This document shows positions 1-8,513 of a stretch of DNA of 64,000 bases, one piece after another. Position 1 is the stretch's first letter; every line of letters starts with the position of its first letter. The notes below the pieces were generated by a model that had not been told where the DNA came from, did no database searches, and was given only the letters and a program-made list of their open reading frames with translations. Location: contig SDUX01000002.1 of assembly GCA_008729055.1 (NCBI GenBank), forward strand, positions 2,321,874-2,385,873, read 5' to 3'. The DNA comes from Pyropia haitanensis (taxonomy: Eukaryota; Rhodophyta; Bangiophyceae; Bangiales; Bangiaceae). The translations under genes were made by a program, and so were the position numbers.

Positions 1-57
1 CGCCAGTCCACGTCTGCCCAGCCCGCCGCCCCACCACAAGCGCCAGCACACCGACCT

Positions 58-2859
58 CTACTGCGGCGCAAAGATAACCTGCTTTGCCCACGCCGCCGTC
101 TGCCGCGTCCGCATGTCCGATGCCATCTCCGAGTTCTCCACGCTTTGCCGCAGCCACTTGAGGCCCGACAGCTTGGGCCGCAGCGCGGGGGCGGCCTCGA
201 CGAGGTCGCCGAGCACACCCAGAGCGGCCTTGGAGAGCGCCTCGGCCGCTGACGGGCTGGCGGCGCCCATTGTTTCGTCCTCGTGGACAGCCTCACAAAA
301 GATGAGCAGCCACTCTACGTGCGTCTCCAGCAGTGCCTGCTTGCCGTCGTCCTTCAGCCCGTGAATCACCCCGGTGTAGGCCTCAAAAACGCTCTCACGC
401 AGCGCCAACAGCCAGTCAAGCAGGTCATAGTCGTCGTCAGGCACCTTGAAAGTCATAGAGGTGCTCGCCGCCTCCTGCATCATCTGCATGACGTAGCTGA
501 GGAAGGGCTCAAAGTCCCCCTTGATCGCCATCGCCACATCCCCAAACGCTGACAGCACAGCAGGCTTGACCGACTTGTCCAACATCTGCGACTGGACCGC
601 ATCGAGCAAGCACCGCACGATCTCCTGCGCAATCGCGCCGTTTCCCACGGTCGCAAAATCCTTGCCAATGGCGCGGCAGATGTCGCCCACGGTGCCCACC
701 GCGACCGCGCACAGCTGGTAGTGAGTCCAGTTGCGCAGCGCCGACACGAGCACCGGCGCGACAGTGGCAAAGTAACGAGAGAAGTCAGGACCGAGCGCAT
801 CCGCAACGGCCTCAATAGCCAACAGCGCCTCCTCGTGGACTGCGTTGGAGTTGGGTGTCGGCGCACCGTTGGTCACCCCCGCCGCCGCTGCTGCTGGTGC
901 CGTCACTGTGCCTTCCAGCAGCTTCATGTAGCACTGCAGCATGCGGTCAGTGAAGGGGCCCACCCCAATTGGCCGCAGCCGCTGGGTGGCGGTCGTCAGC
1001 GCGCCACACAGCAAGCCTTGTGTTTCTGCCAATTCTGCCGCTGCCTCGGTGCCTGGCGGTGGCGGTGTCACTGACAGGGACGCCTCCAGCCGGTCCAACA
1101 GCACTGGCACCGCCTGCATCACGCAGCTGCGGGAGCCGTCCCCTACCGCACGGAAGATGGCACTCACTGCCTCGTAAGCAGACACGCGCAGGTGCGCCTC
1201 CCCGCCGTCTGACCGCTCAGTCGTGATAAACAGCTCACGCAGCAGCCCCTCGGCATAGCCTGTCAAGCCAGTGGCCGTCCCATTGGTGGTCGCGCCAGAG
1301 TCGTCCTCCTCATCCGCGCCGTCGGCGGAAAAGGCGTCGGCCAGGTTGTGGATGGCATAACAGACGTGCGCCGCGACTGGTGCGTTCTCGTCCTTGAGAG
1401 TCCGCAAGAGGGCGCTGACCAGGTCTGGCAGAATCGCCGCCGCCGCCAGCTTGTGGTCCCCGTCGCGCAGAACGCGGCCAATCGTCCAAGCAGTGGTGTC
1501 CCGCACCGCCGCGTTGACATCCTCCACCAACGTGCGGACCAGCACGGGCAGCGCTGCGGCCACAACGGGCGCCAACTGCGCTTGCGGTGGACCGTCCAAG
1601 ACGGAACCAAAGGCGAGCACCGCCGCCTCACGAGCGCGCCAGTCGGCGCCCGCCACATTGTCCCTCACAAACGGCACAACGTACTCGAGGATGCGCGCAG
1701 GGGCCGCCTGCGCGAGCAGCTCCAAGCAGGAGCCCGCCGCGGTAGCTCGGTTCCACGCATTCTCTTCGTGGCAGTCTTCCTCTTGTTGGGTAAGGCAGTT
1801 GAAGAGGGCGGGGCACAGGTGCGCAAGCGCGTGAGACACAAACGCGTGGGAGCGGCGGGTGAGCGTGTTTGCCTCACCCACTTCCGTAGCAGCGGCAGCC
1901 TCATCCTCGAGCGCAATCTCCTCCTCTGCAATCGTTGACCAAAGCTCGATGGCCTGCAGCGCCACGGGCTCGTCCTCACCGCTGATCTCCGCCATGGCCA
2001 GCTGGAAAAGGTCGTTGATCGACTCGGGGAGGGTGTCGTAAAACTCCTCAGCCACCCGCACAAGGCATTCAAACGCCGCGACACGGATGTTTGCATCAGG
2101 GTCGCGCGCCGCCTCCACCGTCGTCTGCATGATCACCCGCCGATGCTCGGCGGTCTCAAAGTTTGTCCGCACAAACTCGAGCGCATTGTTCAGTGCCACG
2201 GTCGCGGCCAGCCGCACCTCCCGTGCCTCGGCCGACGAGGCGTCTGCCGGGGCTGCAGGGTCCCCACCGGCGGGCGCACCCGTGTACTTCATGCCATGCA
2301 CGACGGCGGTGAGGATCAGGTTGGACTGGGTGGACAGGACTGCCGACACAGCCGACGCTTCCCTTGTCGCAGCCTCCTCGCACACAAAGCCAATCGTCTC
2401 GAGGGAGGCGGTCTTAAGCACCCCGCTCGTCGTCGCTGAGGTGCTGTTGGCCATAAGCGTATCCAGCAGGCCCGGCCATGTGTTCATGGGCAGGTCAATG
2501 GCAGCGATTTTGGCAATCGCCTGCGCCGCCGCGCGGCGGGCCGCCTGCTCGGGCGAGGACAGCGTCGCCAGCAGCGCATCGCGGACGCCCTTTTGCGATT
2601 CCGCGTCGACGACGCTCACCCACCGCTCCGCCCGCGCTGTCCGCAGCGCCGCGTCCTTGGCATCGAGAGAGTTCTTGATGATCAGGCCCGCCAGCCGGCG
2701 CGCATTGACAGGGCTCCCCTCTGTAGACAGCTGCGTCGTCAGGGTGGTCAGGAAGAGCGGGAAGTTGAGCTGCTCCGCCTGCGTCAGCCGCGCCTCGGCG
2801 TCCTGCCGCGTCGCCGCGTCCGCCGACTGGGCGGCCGCGAGGATGGTCGCCACATCCAT
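58..2859 (-). CDS. KPNB1: Importin subunit beta-1 (karyopherin beta 1)
   Basis: Nuclear transport receptor that binds importin-alpha/NLS cargo and carries it through the nuclear pore; RanGTP releases the cargo. The 933-residue frame is a run of HEAT-type helical repeats from end to end, close to the usual ~870-residue length. The N-terminus has the family pattern of an early ARRLAGLIIKNSLDAKD repeat. The mid-region WNRATAAGSCLELLAQ, DWRAREAAVLAFGSVLDGP and VRDTTAWTIGRV blocks match importin-beta HEAT 8-10. The acidic loop before WNRATAAG is weak (QEEDCHEE). A Gly/Thr-rich insert follows an acidic EEDD stretch. The ATG at 2857-2859 was chosen because it sits in a perfect GCCACCATGG context; the frame stays open upstream but that part is not conserved. 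TAG stop at 58-60, no intron, frame intact. Identification from family knowledge is strong. Confidence 0.95.
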   Translation of the reverse strand: MDVATILAAAQSADAATRQDAEARLTQAEQLNFPLFLTTLTTQLSTEGSPVNARRLAGLIIKNSLDAKDAALRTARAERWVSVVDAESQKGVRDALLATLSSPEQAARRAAAQAIAKIAAIDLPMNTWPGLLDTLMANSTSATTSGVLKTASLETIGFVCEEAATREASAVSAVLSTQSNLILTAVVHGMKYTGAPAGGDPAAPADASSAEAREVRLAATVALNNALEFVRTNFETAEHRRVIMQTTVEAARDPDANIRVAAFECLVRVAEEFYDTLPESINDLFQLAMAEISGEDEPVALQAIELWSTIAEEEIALEDEAAAATEVGEANTLTRRSHAFVSHALAHLCPALFNCLTQQEEDCHEENAWNRATAAGSCLELLAQAAPARILEYVVPFVRDNVAGADWRAREAAVLAFGSVLDGPPQAQLAPVVAAALPVLVRTLVEDVNAAVRDTTAWTIGRVLRDGDHKLAAAAILPDLVSALLRTLKDENAPVAAHVCYAIHNLADAFSADGADEEDDSGATTNGTATGLTGYAEGLLRELFITTERSDGGEAHLRVSAYEAVSAIFRAVGDGSRSCVMQAVPVLLDRLEASLSVTPPPPGTEAAAELAETQGLLCGALTTATQRLRPIGVGPFTDRMLQCYMKLLEGTVTAPAAAAAGVTNGAPTPNSNAVHEEALLAIEAVADALGPDFSRYFATVAPVLVSALRNWTHYQLCAVAVGTVGDICRAIGKDFATVGNGAIAQEIVRCLLDAVQSQMLDKSVKPAVLSAFGDVAMAIKGDFEPFLSYVMQMMQEAASTSMTFKVPDDDYDLLDWLLALRESVFEAYTGVIHGLKDDGKQALLETHVEWLLIFCEAVHEDETMGAASPSAAEALSKAALGVLGDLVEAAPALRPKLSGLKWLRQSVENSEMASDMRTRQTAAWAKQVIFAPQ

Positions 2860-3566
2860 GGTGGCAACAACCGGGTGGGCCACACCGACACAACAACGAC
2901 CCGTACGCCCGCGGCGGCACCGGACACAGCCTCCTCCCCAACCGCAGTGCAGGGGTGTGCGCAGAGGTATGCGAAGGGGGGGGCGGGGGGGAGGGCGGGA
3001 ACCGAGCGGCCACCCAGCAAGAGATCTGGCACCGCCCGCCCGGCACGGGATCCGGGCACCCACGCCGCGGCGTCACCGTCCAACCGCCACGGCGTTGTGG
3101 GTGGGCGTCACGGACGCTACCGGGCGGTGGCTGGGGGGTCGCAGCACCACCGCACAAGCCGGGACGGGACGCCGGCCGAGAAGCCACCGCGACGCCAAGA
3201 CGGGGATGGGCCGGGAGTGTGCAACGGCGACAACGGCCGATCTTACAGCACCGGCGCAGGGGCGCACGCAGGGGGCCGTGGGCCTTTTCGTCAGGGACGT
3301 GACGCACACGCAGGCTGGGAATATCCATCCAATCGGGCGGCACCGCCAATTGCCACGAGTAAGGTAGCATGTCAATGAGTTGATAACTGTTCCTCAGTGT
3401 AATTTTTCACGGATCCGACCAATCGAGAACAAATGGTACTTGATGGAGACCGTGCCATCGTCGGCAACCCCATCGTCGGTCCGCCTCCGGCCGCATCCGC
3501 GGACAACCTCCCTGTGCTCATTCATCGTACGGTACGAGCCTTCCCCCACCAGCGGTCGCGCCCACC
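2860..3566. other. Intergenic: importin upstream region / 3' side of the GW-protein gene
   Basis: No convincing gene. The first ~500 bases upstream of the importin ATG are GC-rich with a G-run at about 2980. A lower-GC patch at 3365-3430 is the likely boundary between the importin promoter and the 3' flank of the next minus-strand gene. Confidence 0.5.
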
Positions 3567-4957
3567 TCACTCGTCCCCGTCGTCCCCGCCGTCATCCCAA
3601 TCGCCGCCCTCATCTCCGCCCGCATCCCAGTCGCCGCCCTCATTTCCGCCTTCGTCCCAACCGCCGCCCTCATCTCCGCCCTCCTGCCAGCCGCTGCCGT
3701 CATCGCCGCCCTCCCCCTGGCCGGCGTAGTCCCAGCCTTCCTCCCCGCCTTCGCCAGCCGCTTCTTCGCAGCCAGCGTCAACGGCGCTCTCACCATCCCA
3801 GACGCCCGCGTCTTCGGTCATCCCCGCCGCCCCCGCGTCTTCCTCGACCGGGACAACACCGCCATCCTCTTCCCAGCTGCCGACATCTCCTTCCACCGCC
3901 GCGGGCTCTTCGTCCCCCTGGCCATCCGCTCTTTCCATCACCTCTGCCCCTGCGTCCACAACCTCCTCGATTGGCTGTTCCACCGCGGCCCAGTCGACAG
4001 TGCCGTTTGTGCCCTCGGCGGCCATCGCGGCCTCGACCCCCTCGTCCCCGGCCGCCGCCGCTTCATCCCCGACCGCGACCGGGTCGACGTCACGGTTGTC
4101 TCCCGGCGAGGACGAGGACGAGGAGGCGCTGCCGTTGTGGCTGCCACTGCCGCTCCCGTTGCTGCTGTCGCTACCCCCGTCGCTCTGGCTGTCACTGTGG
4201 CTGTCGCTGCCGCTGCCACTGCCGCTGCTACTGCTACTGCTGCTCGCGCTGTCACCTTCGTCAGCGCTTGACCATGACGAGCCACTTGCAGAGCCATCCC
4301 CGTCGCCCCTTGCCTCGCTGCCTGACGATGAGGACGACCCTCCGCGGCCGCCACGCGCCGCGGCCACCGCTGACGCCGCCCGCGCGGCGGCGGGCAGCTG
4401 CCCCTTGACCGCGGCCGCCACCCGCTGGCGTCTGCGGCGCCGCGGGGGCGCTGACGGCAGCGACGTGCCGCCGCCGCTAGGACCACCACTACTGGTGGCC
4501 GCGCCCGCCGCCATAGCCGCGACCGCCGATGCCAGCTTCGCGACCACGTCGCCGCTGCCGTCGCCGCCGTCACCTTTGCCGGCGGGCACGCCCGCCGGGC
4601 GTGGCCGCCGACGGCGGCCGCGGTCACCGCTCGTCGCCGCTGTGGCCGCCGCCGCCGCCGCCGCTGCCGCCGAAGCTGCCGCCGCCGCGGCGGACGCCGA
4701 TGCCTTAGCACCGCCCGCCGCGTCGCTGGGCGGCCGACCCGCCGTGGCACGCCCGTTGCCGGTGGTCGGTGCCGGGGGCGGGGGTGGGGGTGGGGGGGGG
4801 GGGGCGCCGGCGGGCCGCCCCCTGCGGGGGTGCTCGACGGCGACACGGCAGGGGCGGCGGCGGCGGCGCCGCCCCCCGCGTGTGGGTCCTGCAGGCTGGT
4901 AACCGCCGCAGCAACGGCCGCCTCCCGCGCCGCCCGCAAGCGGTCGCGGAGGCCCAT
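3567..4957 (-). CDS. Acidic Gly/Ser/Ala-rich protein with C-terminal GW/DW repeats (frame break in a G13 run)
   Basis: Function not known. The ATG at 4955-4957 has good context (CCGCCATGG) and starts MGLRDRLRAAREAAVAAAVT. The frame reaches the G13 run at 4792-4804, where a one-base slip moves it into the frame that runs to the stop at 3567. After the run come a basic patch (GDRGRRRRPRP, AT-hook-like), an Ala-rich stretch, a long Ser/Gly/Asp-rich acidic region, and an acidic tail. The tail has tryptophan every ~10 residues: EGWDYAG, DGSGWQEGG, EGGGWDEGG, EGGDWDAGG, EGGDWDDGG. Earlier isolated W sites are VDWAAVE, GSWEEDG and GVWDGES. Tryptophans flanked by Gly and acidic residues resemble Argonaute-hook GW repeats, but no domain proves this. 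Other possibilities are a nuclear acidic adaptor or a chromatin factor. No intron seen. Confidence 0.55.
3578..3722. repeat. ~30-bp tandem repeat encoding the GW/DW tail
   Basis: Direct tandem repetition of a ~30-bp unit, each containing a CC(G/C)CCCTCAT-type core. It lies inside the 3' end of the minus-strand acidic gene and encodes the decapeptide-like GGDEGGxWDxG units. Copies differ by a few bases. Confidence 0.7.
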
Positions 4958-5448
4958 GGCGGACGGCCGCGATTGCTCACACGCCGGGAGGGAGGTTGTT
5001 CACAGCGGGGAGGGGGGGGGGGAGGGGACGGCCGCCCTGGTGGTTCCACAGCAGAAAGTGAGAAGGGGGAGGGAACGGGAAGCCTTCCCAGCGTGCAGCG
5101 GCGGAAGAACAGCGCCGCCGAGTGGTCGCCCCTTGTGCATGCCTCTCTCGCCGCTGTGGACGCGGTACCGTAGGTCCCGCCCCGTCCCCGACCGTTGCGT
5201 CCCCCACGCAGCGGGCACACCTACGCACCGCGCTCGCAAGCCCTCCCCCGTTGACCCCTTCGGAGGGGGGGGGGTTGACACACGAGCGGCGCCGGGGGAG
5301 CACCGCTCGGAGGCGGGCAGAGGACGGATTCGAGTCGCGGGCGGGATTGGTACAGTAGAGGGAGTAGGGCCGCTTGCTCGCCAGCCCGTCCTTGCTGGTC
5401 GAGTGGTGGCCGCTCTGCTGTCCGGGACTGCCGTGCGTTGGGGGGGGG
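4958..5448. other. Intergenic: upstream of the GW gene, up to the retrotransposon insertion point
   Basis: GC-rich, with several G-runs. No supported gene. It probably holds the promoter of the minus-strand GW gene. The last bases (5441-5448) are a G8 run that supplied the target site of the LTR element. Confidence 0.5.
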
Positions 5449-5615
5449 TGTGATTACGCCGCTGCGGGGGGGGCGTGCGCTGCCCCGCACCCTCGTGCCG
5501 CGCGGCGAGGCGAGACTCGGACCCAGCCATGTGACCGATGATTGGGCGCTGGACCGGATCCTGCCAAGATTGTGGGGGACACGCGTTTGCGTTTGGTCAG
5601 ACCTCGGCGGGGTGT

Positions 5616-5640
5616 GACCGAACATCAATGATGTTTGGTC
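5616..5640. promoter_or_regulatory. 25-bp near-perfect palindrome in the LTR U3
   Basis: Arms GACCGAACATCA and TGATGTTTGGTC flank one central A. The single mismatch would be a G-U pair in RNA. The half-site TTTGGTCA also occurs ~25 bp upstream. Placed well before the TATA box, it looks like a dimeric factor site. The copy in the 3' LTR is at 11900-11924. Confidence 0.55.
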
Positions 5641-5842
5641 AAACCCCCGGTGATGGCTGACAGATTGGGTCGGGCCGATTGGCTCGATTATGTGTTTCGC
5701 CAGGCCGTGATTGGCCGGTTTGTGCATTGTTTTGCTTGAGTGGAAGGGGGTGATTCGCGGGTGTTGTCCACAATAGGTGGGCTGATGGCCGTGTGGAGAG
5801 GGGGGGCTAGACTTGCGTCTGTGGGCGTGTCGGGGGCGCTCA

Positions 5843-5890
5843 CCGCCGCGTGCGGCGGACCTGCCGCCGCGTGCGGGGCGGGGTATAAGA
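5843..5890 (+). promoter_or_regulatory. LTR core promoter: 13-bp direct repeat plus TATA box
   Basis: CCGCCGCGTGCGG occurs at 5843-5855 and again at 5864-5876, followed 8 bp later by TATAAGA at 5884-5890. The equivalent TATA in the 3' LTR is at 12168-12174. The U3/R boundary should lie ~25-30 bp downstream. Confidence 0.6.
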
Positions 5891-6039
5891 GCACCCGGCC
5901 GCGCACCTGAGTGCCGGGCGCCCTCGGCCCGGCAGACTAGACATTGGAACTCGCCACCCCGCGTTGGGGTGTCGGGTCGCCGGTGTCTGGCCTCGTGGGG
6001 TACACTGCGTTTTTCTCCACATCCTCGCCGATACTCACA

Positions 6040-6776
6040 ATCGCGATTTCCGTGCCGGCGAGCAGGACGCGCGTTGCACCGCCGGGCGCGCCGGGTGTGC
6101 TGGGGTTGCCCGTGCGTGCGTGCATTGCGAGACACCGCGTTGCCCCTGTGCGGACGCTTTCCGATTACCCTGCCCCTCCCCCGTAACGGGTCTTGACTCC
6201 CCCACGACGTGGGGGTTCCTTTCCTTGGGGGAGGCTTGGTCACGTTGATCTGGCGCGTGGCTCGTCCTCTTTCGGGGAAGGCATTGCCGCTGAAACCTGG
6301 AGTCGGGTCGCCCGTGTCGAGGCCAGTGACGGAGGTGTGCGTGTGGCGACCCGGGAGAGCGACGAGGCAGATTTCCCTTGCACTAGCGGACGGGCACACT
6401 GGTACCACACGTGCGCGTCTCGGTGTGTAGCTCCGTGCGGGCCAACGCGAGTGCCGCGGCGTGCGCGTACGTGCTCGTGTACTTGCGGGAGCTGGACCTT
6501 GGTGTGCGGGGGGAGCTGGACCTTGGTGTGCGGGGGGAGCTGGACCTCGGCGTGCGGGGGGGAGCTGGACCTCGGTGTGCGTGGGGGGACACTCGATTGC
6601 TTGTGTCAATTGGGGGGTGGGCCGGTTCGCGTGGCCCTCGCGCCCTGGATCAACACAAGAAGGCACAAGGTCAAGGTCAAGCCCAAGATCAAGGTGGTGG
6701 TCAAGGTCAAGCCCAAGACCAAGGTGGTGGTCAAGGTCAAGCACGACTTTGAGAGGACCCTGTTGCGCTTGTCGCC
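6040..6776 (+). other. Retrotransposon 5' leader with two tandem-repeat blocks
   Basis: Untranslated leader between the LTR and the gag ATG. At 6487-6583 a 24-bp unit (GGGAGCTGGACCTTGGTGTG plus four bases) is repeated four times. At about 6670-6742 a ~30-bp unit built on GGTCAAGGTCAAGCCCAAGA is repeated about 2.5 times. Such leader repeats could serve RNA packaging or translation control (inference). No gene. Confidence 0.6.
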
Positions 6777-8513
6777 ATGTCAACCGAAAGTAACCCCCCT
6801 CCGGCTTTTATGCCTCGCGCAATCATGGCGCAAATGTCCGAGATGCAGCAGGGGCTGATCATGGCCGTGCGTGCACTGACTGCGGACGCAGAAGAGGACC
6901 AAGTCACCGGAGAAGAGTTGCGGGCGCAACTGGCGGACCTGTACCCGCCCACGGTCCTCTTGGGCCCTGACATGATGCGCCAACCTTTCATCCATCAGCA
7001 GCTGCTAGCCTGGCTTCGCACCCACGAAGTCTACCTCGGGGGGACTGAAGACATGCGGAGCGTCAAGCGGCTCGCTGCTACGCTGTATCCGGCTGGTGGG
7101 GACAAGGTGGCGGCACAGCAGATATTGGCCAACATTGACAACTGCAACGAGAGCCTGTGCCGGTACGCCACCGCGCCGGGGGCGTATGGTCGGACTGCCG
7201 GCCCAGAGGGGTTTGTGTCCACTCCTCCCTCTGGGGCTCGCTCTGCTGCTCTTGCCGACGCTTCGGCAGCAAGTGACGACCGCGACGACGTCCCGCCGCC
7301 CAACCTGGGGACCCAAGACGCCCGGTCGGGACTGCCACCGCTCGCGTCGTTTGGGCGCCCAGCGAACCAGGGGAACGTCGCGGGCGGTCGACCCCAGATT
7401 GACCTAGGGCCGACGCACTCGGGGCATGGGGCGGACTCTATGGATGCGACGGACAACACCTTGGCGCACCGCATCTCGCTACGCTTTAAGGACAGCAGCT
7501 CCAAGTTCTCTGGTGACCCCAACGAGTGCCTCGACGATTTCGTGGCCGATTATGAGCTGGTGTGCCGCGACTACGGGCTGTCACGCATGCAGATGCTGCG
7601 TTACTTCTACAACCTCCTTAGTGGCGACGCGAAGCGATTCTACCTAAACGAGCTCGTCCATGTCGTTGACACCTACGATTCGATGGTCATGCGCCTCCGA
7701 AACGAGTACCACTCCGACGTGCGCCAGAGCCAGGCGCGCAACAAGCTGGCGTCCTTGCGCATGAAGGCGTTTGAGTCCAAGGGAATGTCGGTCGAGGCGG
7801 CGTTGACGTCGACGTACCAGGCGGTCCTAACGGGCTCAAAGCTTCTCCCACCGTCGCACTCCGGTGAGGTGTTTCGAGTTGAATATCTTCGAGATGCGGT
7901 GGTTGGCTACGATTGGGCCACGGAGCCGTTGAGCCGTGTATCCACTCACAAGCTCGGGTTCCAGAAGCTGTATGGAGAGCTGCAGGCCGCCCTCTTCCAG
8001 CACCAGGAGGCCAAGCGTGCTCGGATCCAGGACGCCGCGTCGGGCGTCGCCACCAAGATGGACGACGACAACGAGGTCAGCACGTTTTATCAAGGCCAAG
8101 GCCGGTATGAGCGCAAGCATGTGGGAGTTGGGAACCGTGCTGTGCAGCAGTCGACGGGGCGATTTAACCCCCTCTCAATTATGGGGTGTTTCAATTGTGA
8201 CAACCCCAAGCACACCATCAACGACTGCCCGCTGCCGCGGGACGTCGCGCGAGCTGCCCTTAAGCGCCTCGAGTACCTGTCCAAGCGCAAGGCGGGGCGG
8301 GGCGCAACTGCTCAAGTACTGTTTGAGCTATGCACGCAGATTAACGAGACTGCTGCCACGGTAGCAGAGGCGGTCAACTCGGAGGAGGATGCCCCCAAAC
8401 CACCGGAAGATCTCGAGCCCGACACACTCTTTGCTGCTCTGGTGAGTGGGTCTGCTACTGTCGACGCGGAAGAAGGCGACAATGATGGGCAGGTTTTTGC
8501 TCAGAGGGATTGA
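6777..8513 (+). CDS. gag: Retrotransposon Gag polyprotein
   Basis: 578 residues from the ATG at 6777 to the TGA at 8511-8513. It packages element RNA into virus-like particles. The central part (LRFKDSSSKFSGDPNECLDDF, then YFYNLLSGDAKRFY) has the retrotransposon Gag capsid pattern. Near residue ~470 is a CCHC zinc knuckle, CFNCDNPKHTINDC (C-x2-C-x4-H-x4-C), for RNA binding. Codon use is less GC-biased than in the host genes around it. Gag and pol lie in different frames, pol being -1, so Gag is the major product and Gag-Pol needs frameshifting just before the Gag stop. Confidence 0.93.
   Translation: MSTESNPPPAFMPRAIMAQMSEMQQGLIMAVRALTADAEEDQVTGEELRAQLADLYPPTVLLGPDMMRQPFIHQQLLAWLRTHEVYLGGTEDMRSVKRLAATLYPAGGDKVAAQQILANIDNCNESLCRYATAPGAYGRTAGPEGFVSTPPSGARSAALADASAASDDRDDVPPPNLGTQDARSGLPPLASFGRPANQGNVAGGRPQIDLGPTHSGHGADSMDATDNTLAHRISLRFKDSSSKFSGDPNECLDDFVADYELVCRDYGLSRMQMLRYFYNLLSGDAKRFYLNELVHVVDTYDSMVMRLRNEYHSDVRQSQARNKLASLRMKAFESKGMSVEAALTSTYQAVLTGSKLLPPSHSGEVFRVEYLRDAVVGYDWATEPLSRVSTHKLGFQKLYGELQAALFQHQEAKRARIQDAASGVATKMDDDNEVSTFYQGQGRYERKHVGVGNRAVQQSTGRFNPLSIMGCFNCDNPKHTINDCPLPRDVARAALKRLEYLSKRKAGRGATAQVLFELCTQINETAATVAEAVNSEEDAPKPPEDLEPDTLFAALVSGSATVDAEEGDNDGQVFAQRD

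Larger units (their letters stand above)
5449..6039 (+). repeat. 5' LTR
   Basis: 591 bp, TGTGATTACG...ATACTCACA. Matches 11733-12323 over its full length with no difference noticed. U3 holds a near-perfect dyad and a 21-bp-period direct repeat just before a TATA box. Confidence 0.95.

Noticed and set aside
6040..6060. Primer-binding site next to the 5' LTR
   Set aside because: The bases do not begin with TGG or match a tRNA 3' end I can recognise; left unassigned.
5221..6783. Long minus-strand open frame across the 5' LTR and leader
   Set aside because: Antisense to the LTR, repeated in the 3' LTR (11682-12470), no domain; a GC-driven shadow.
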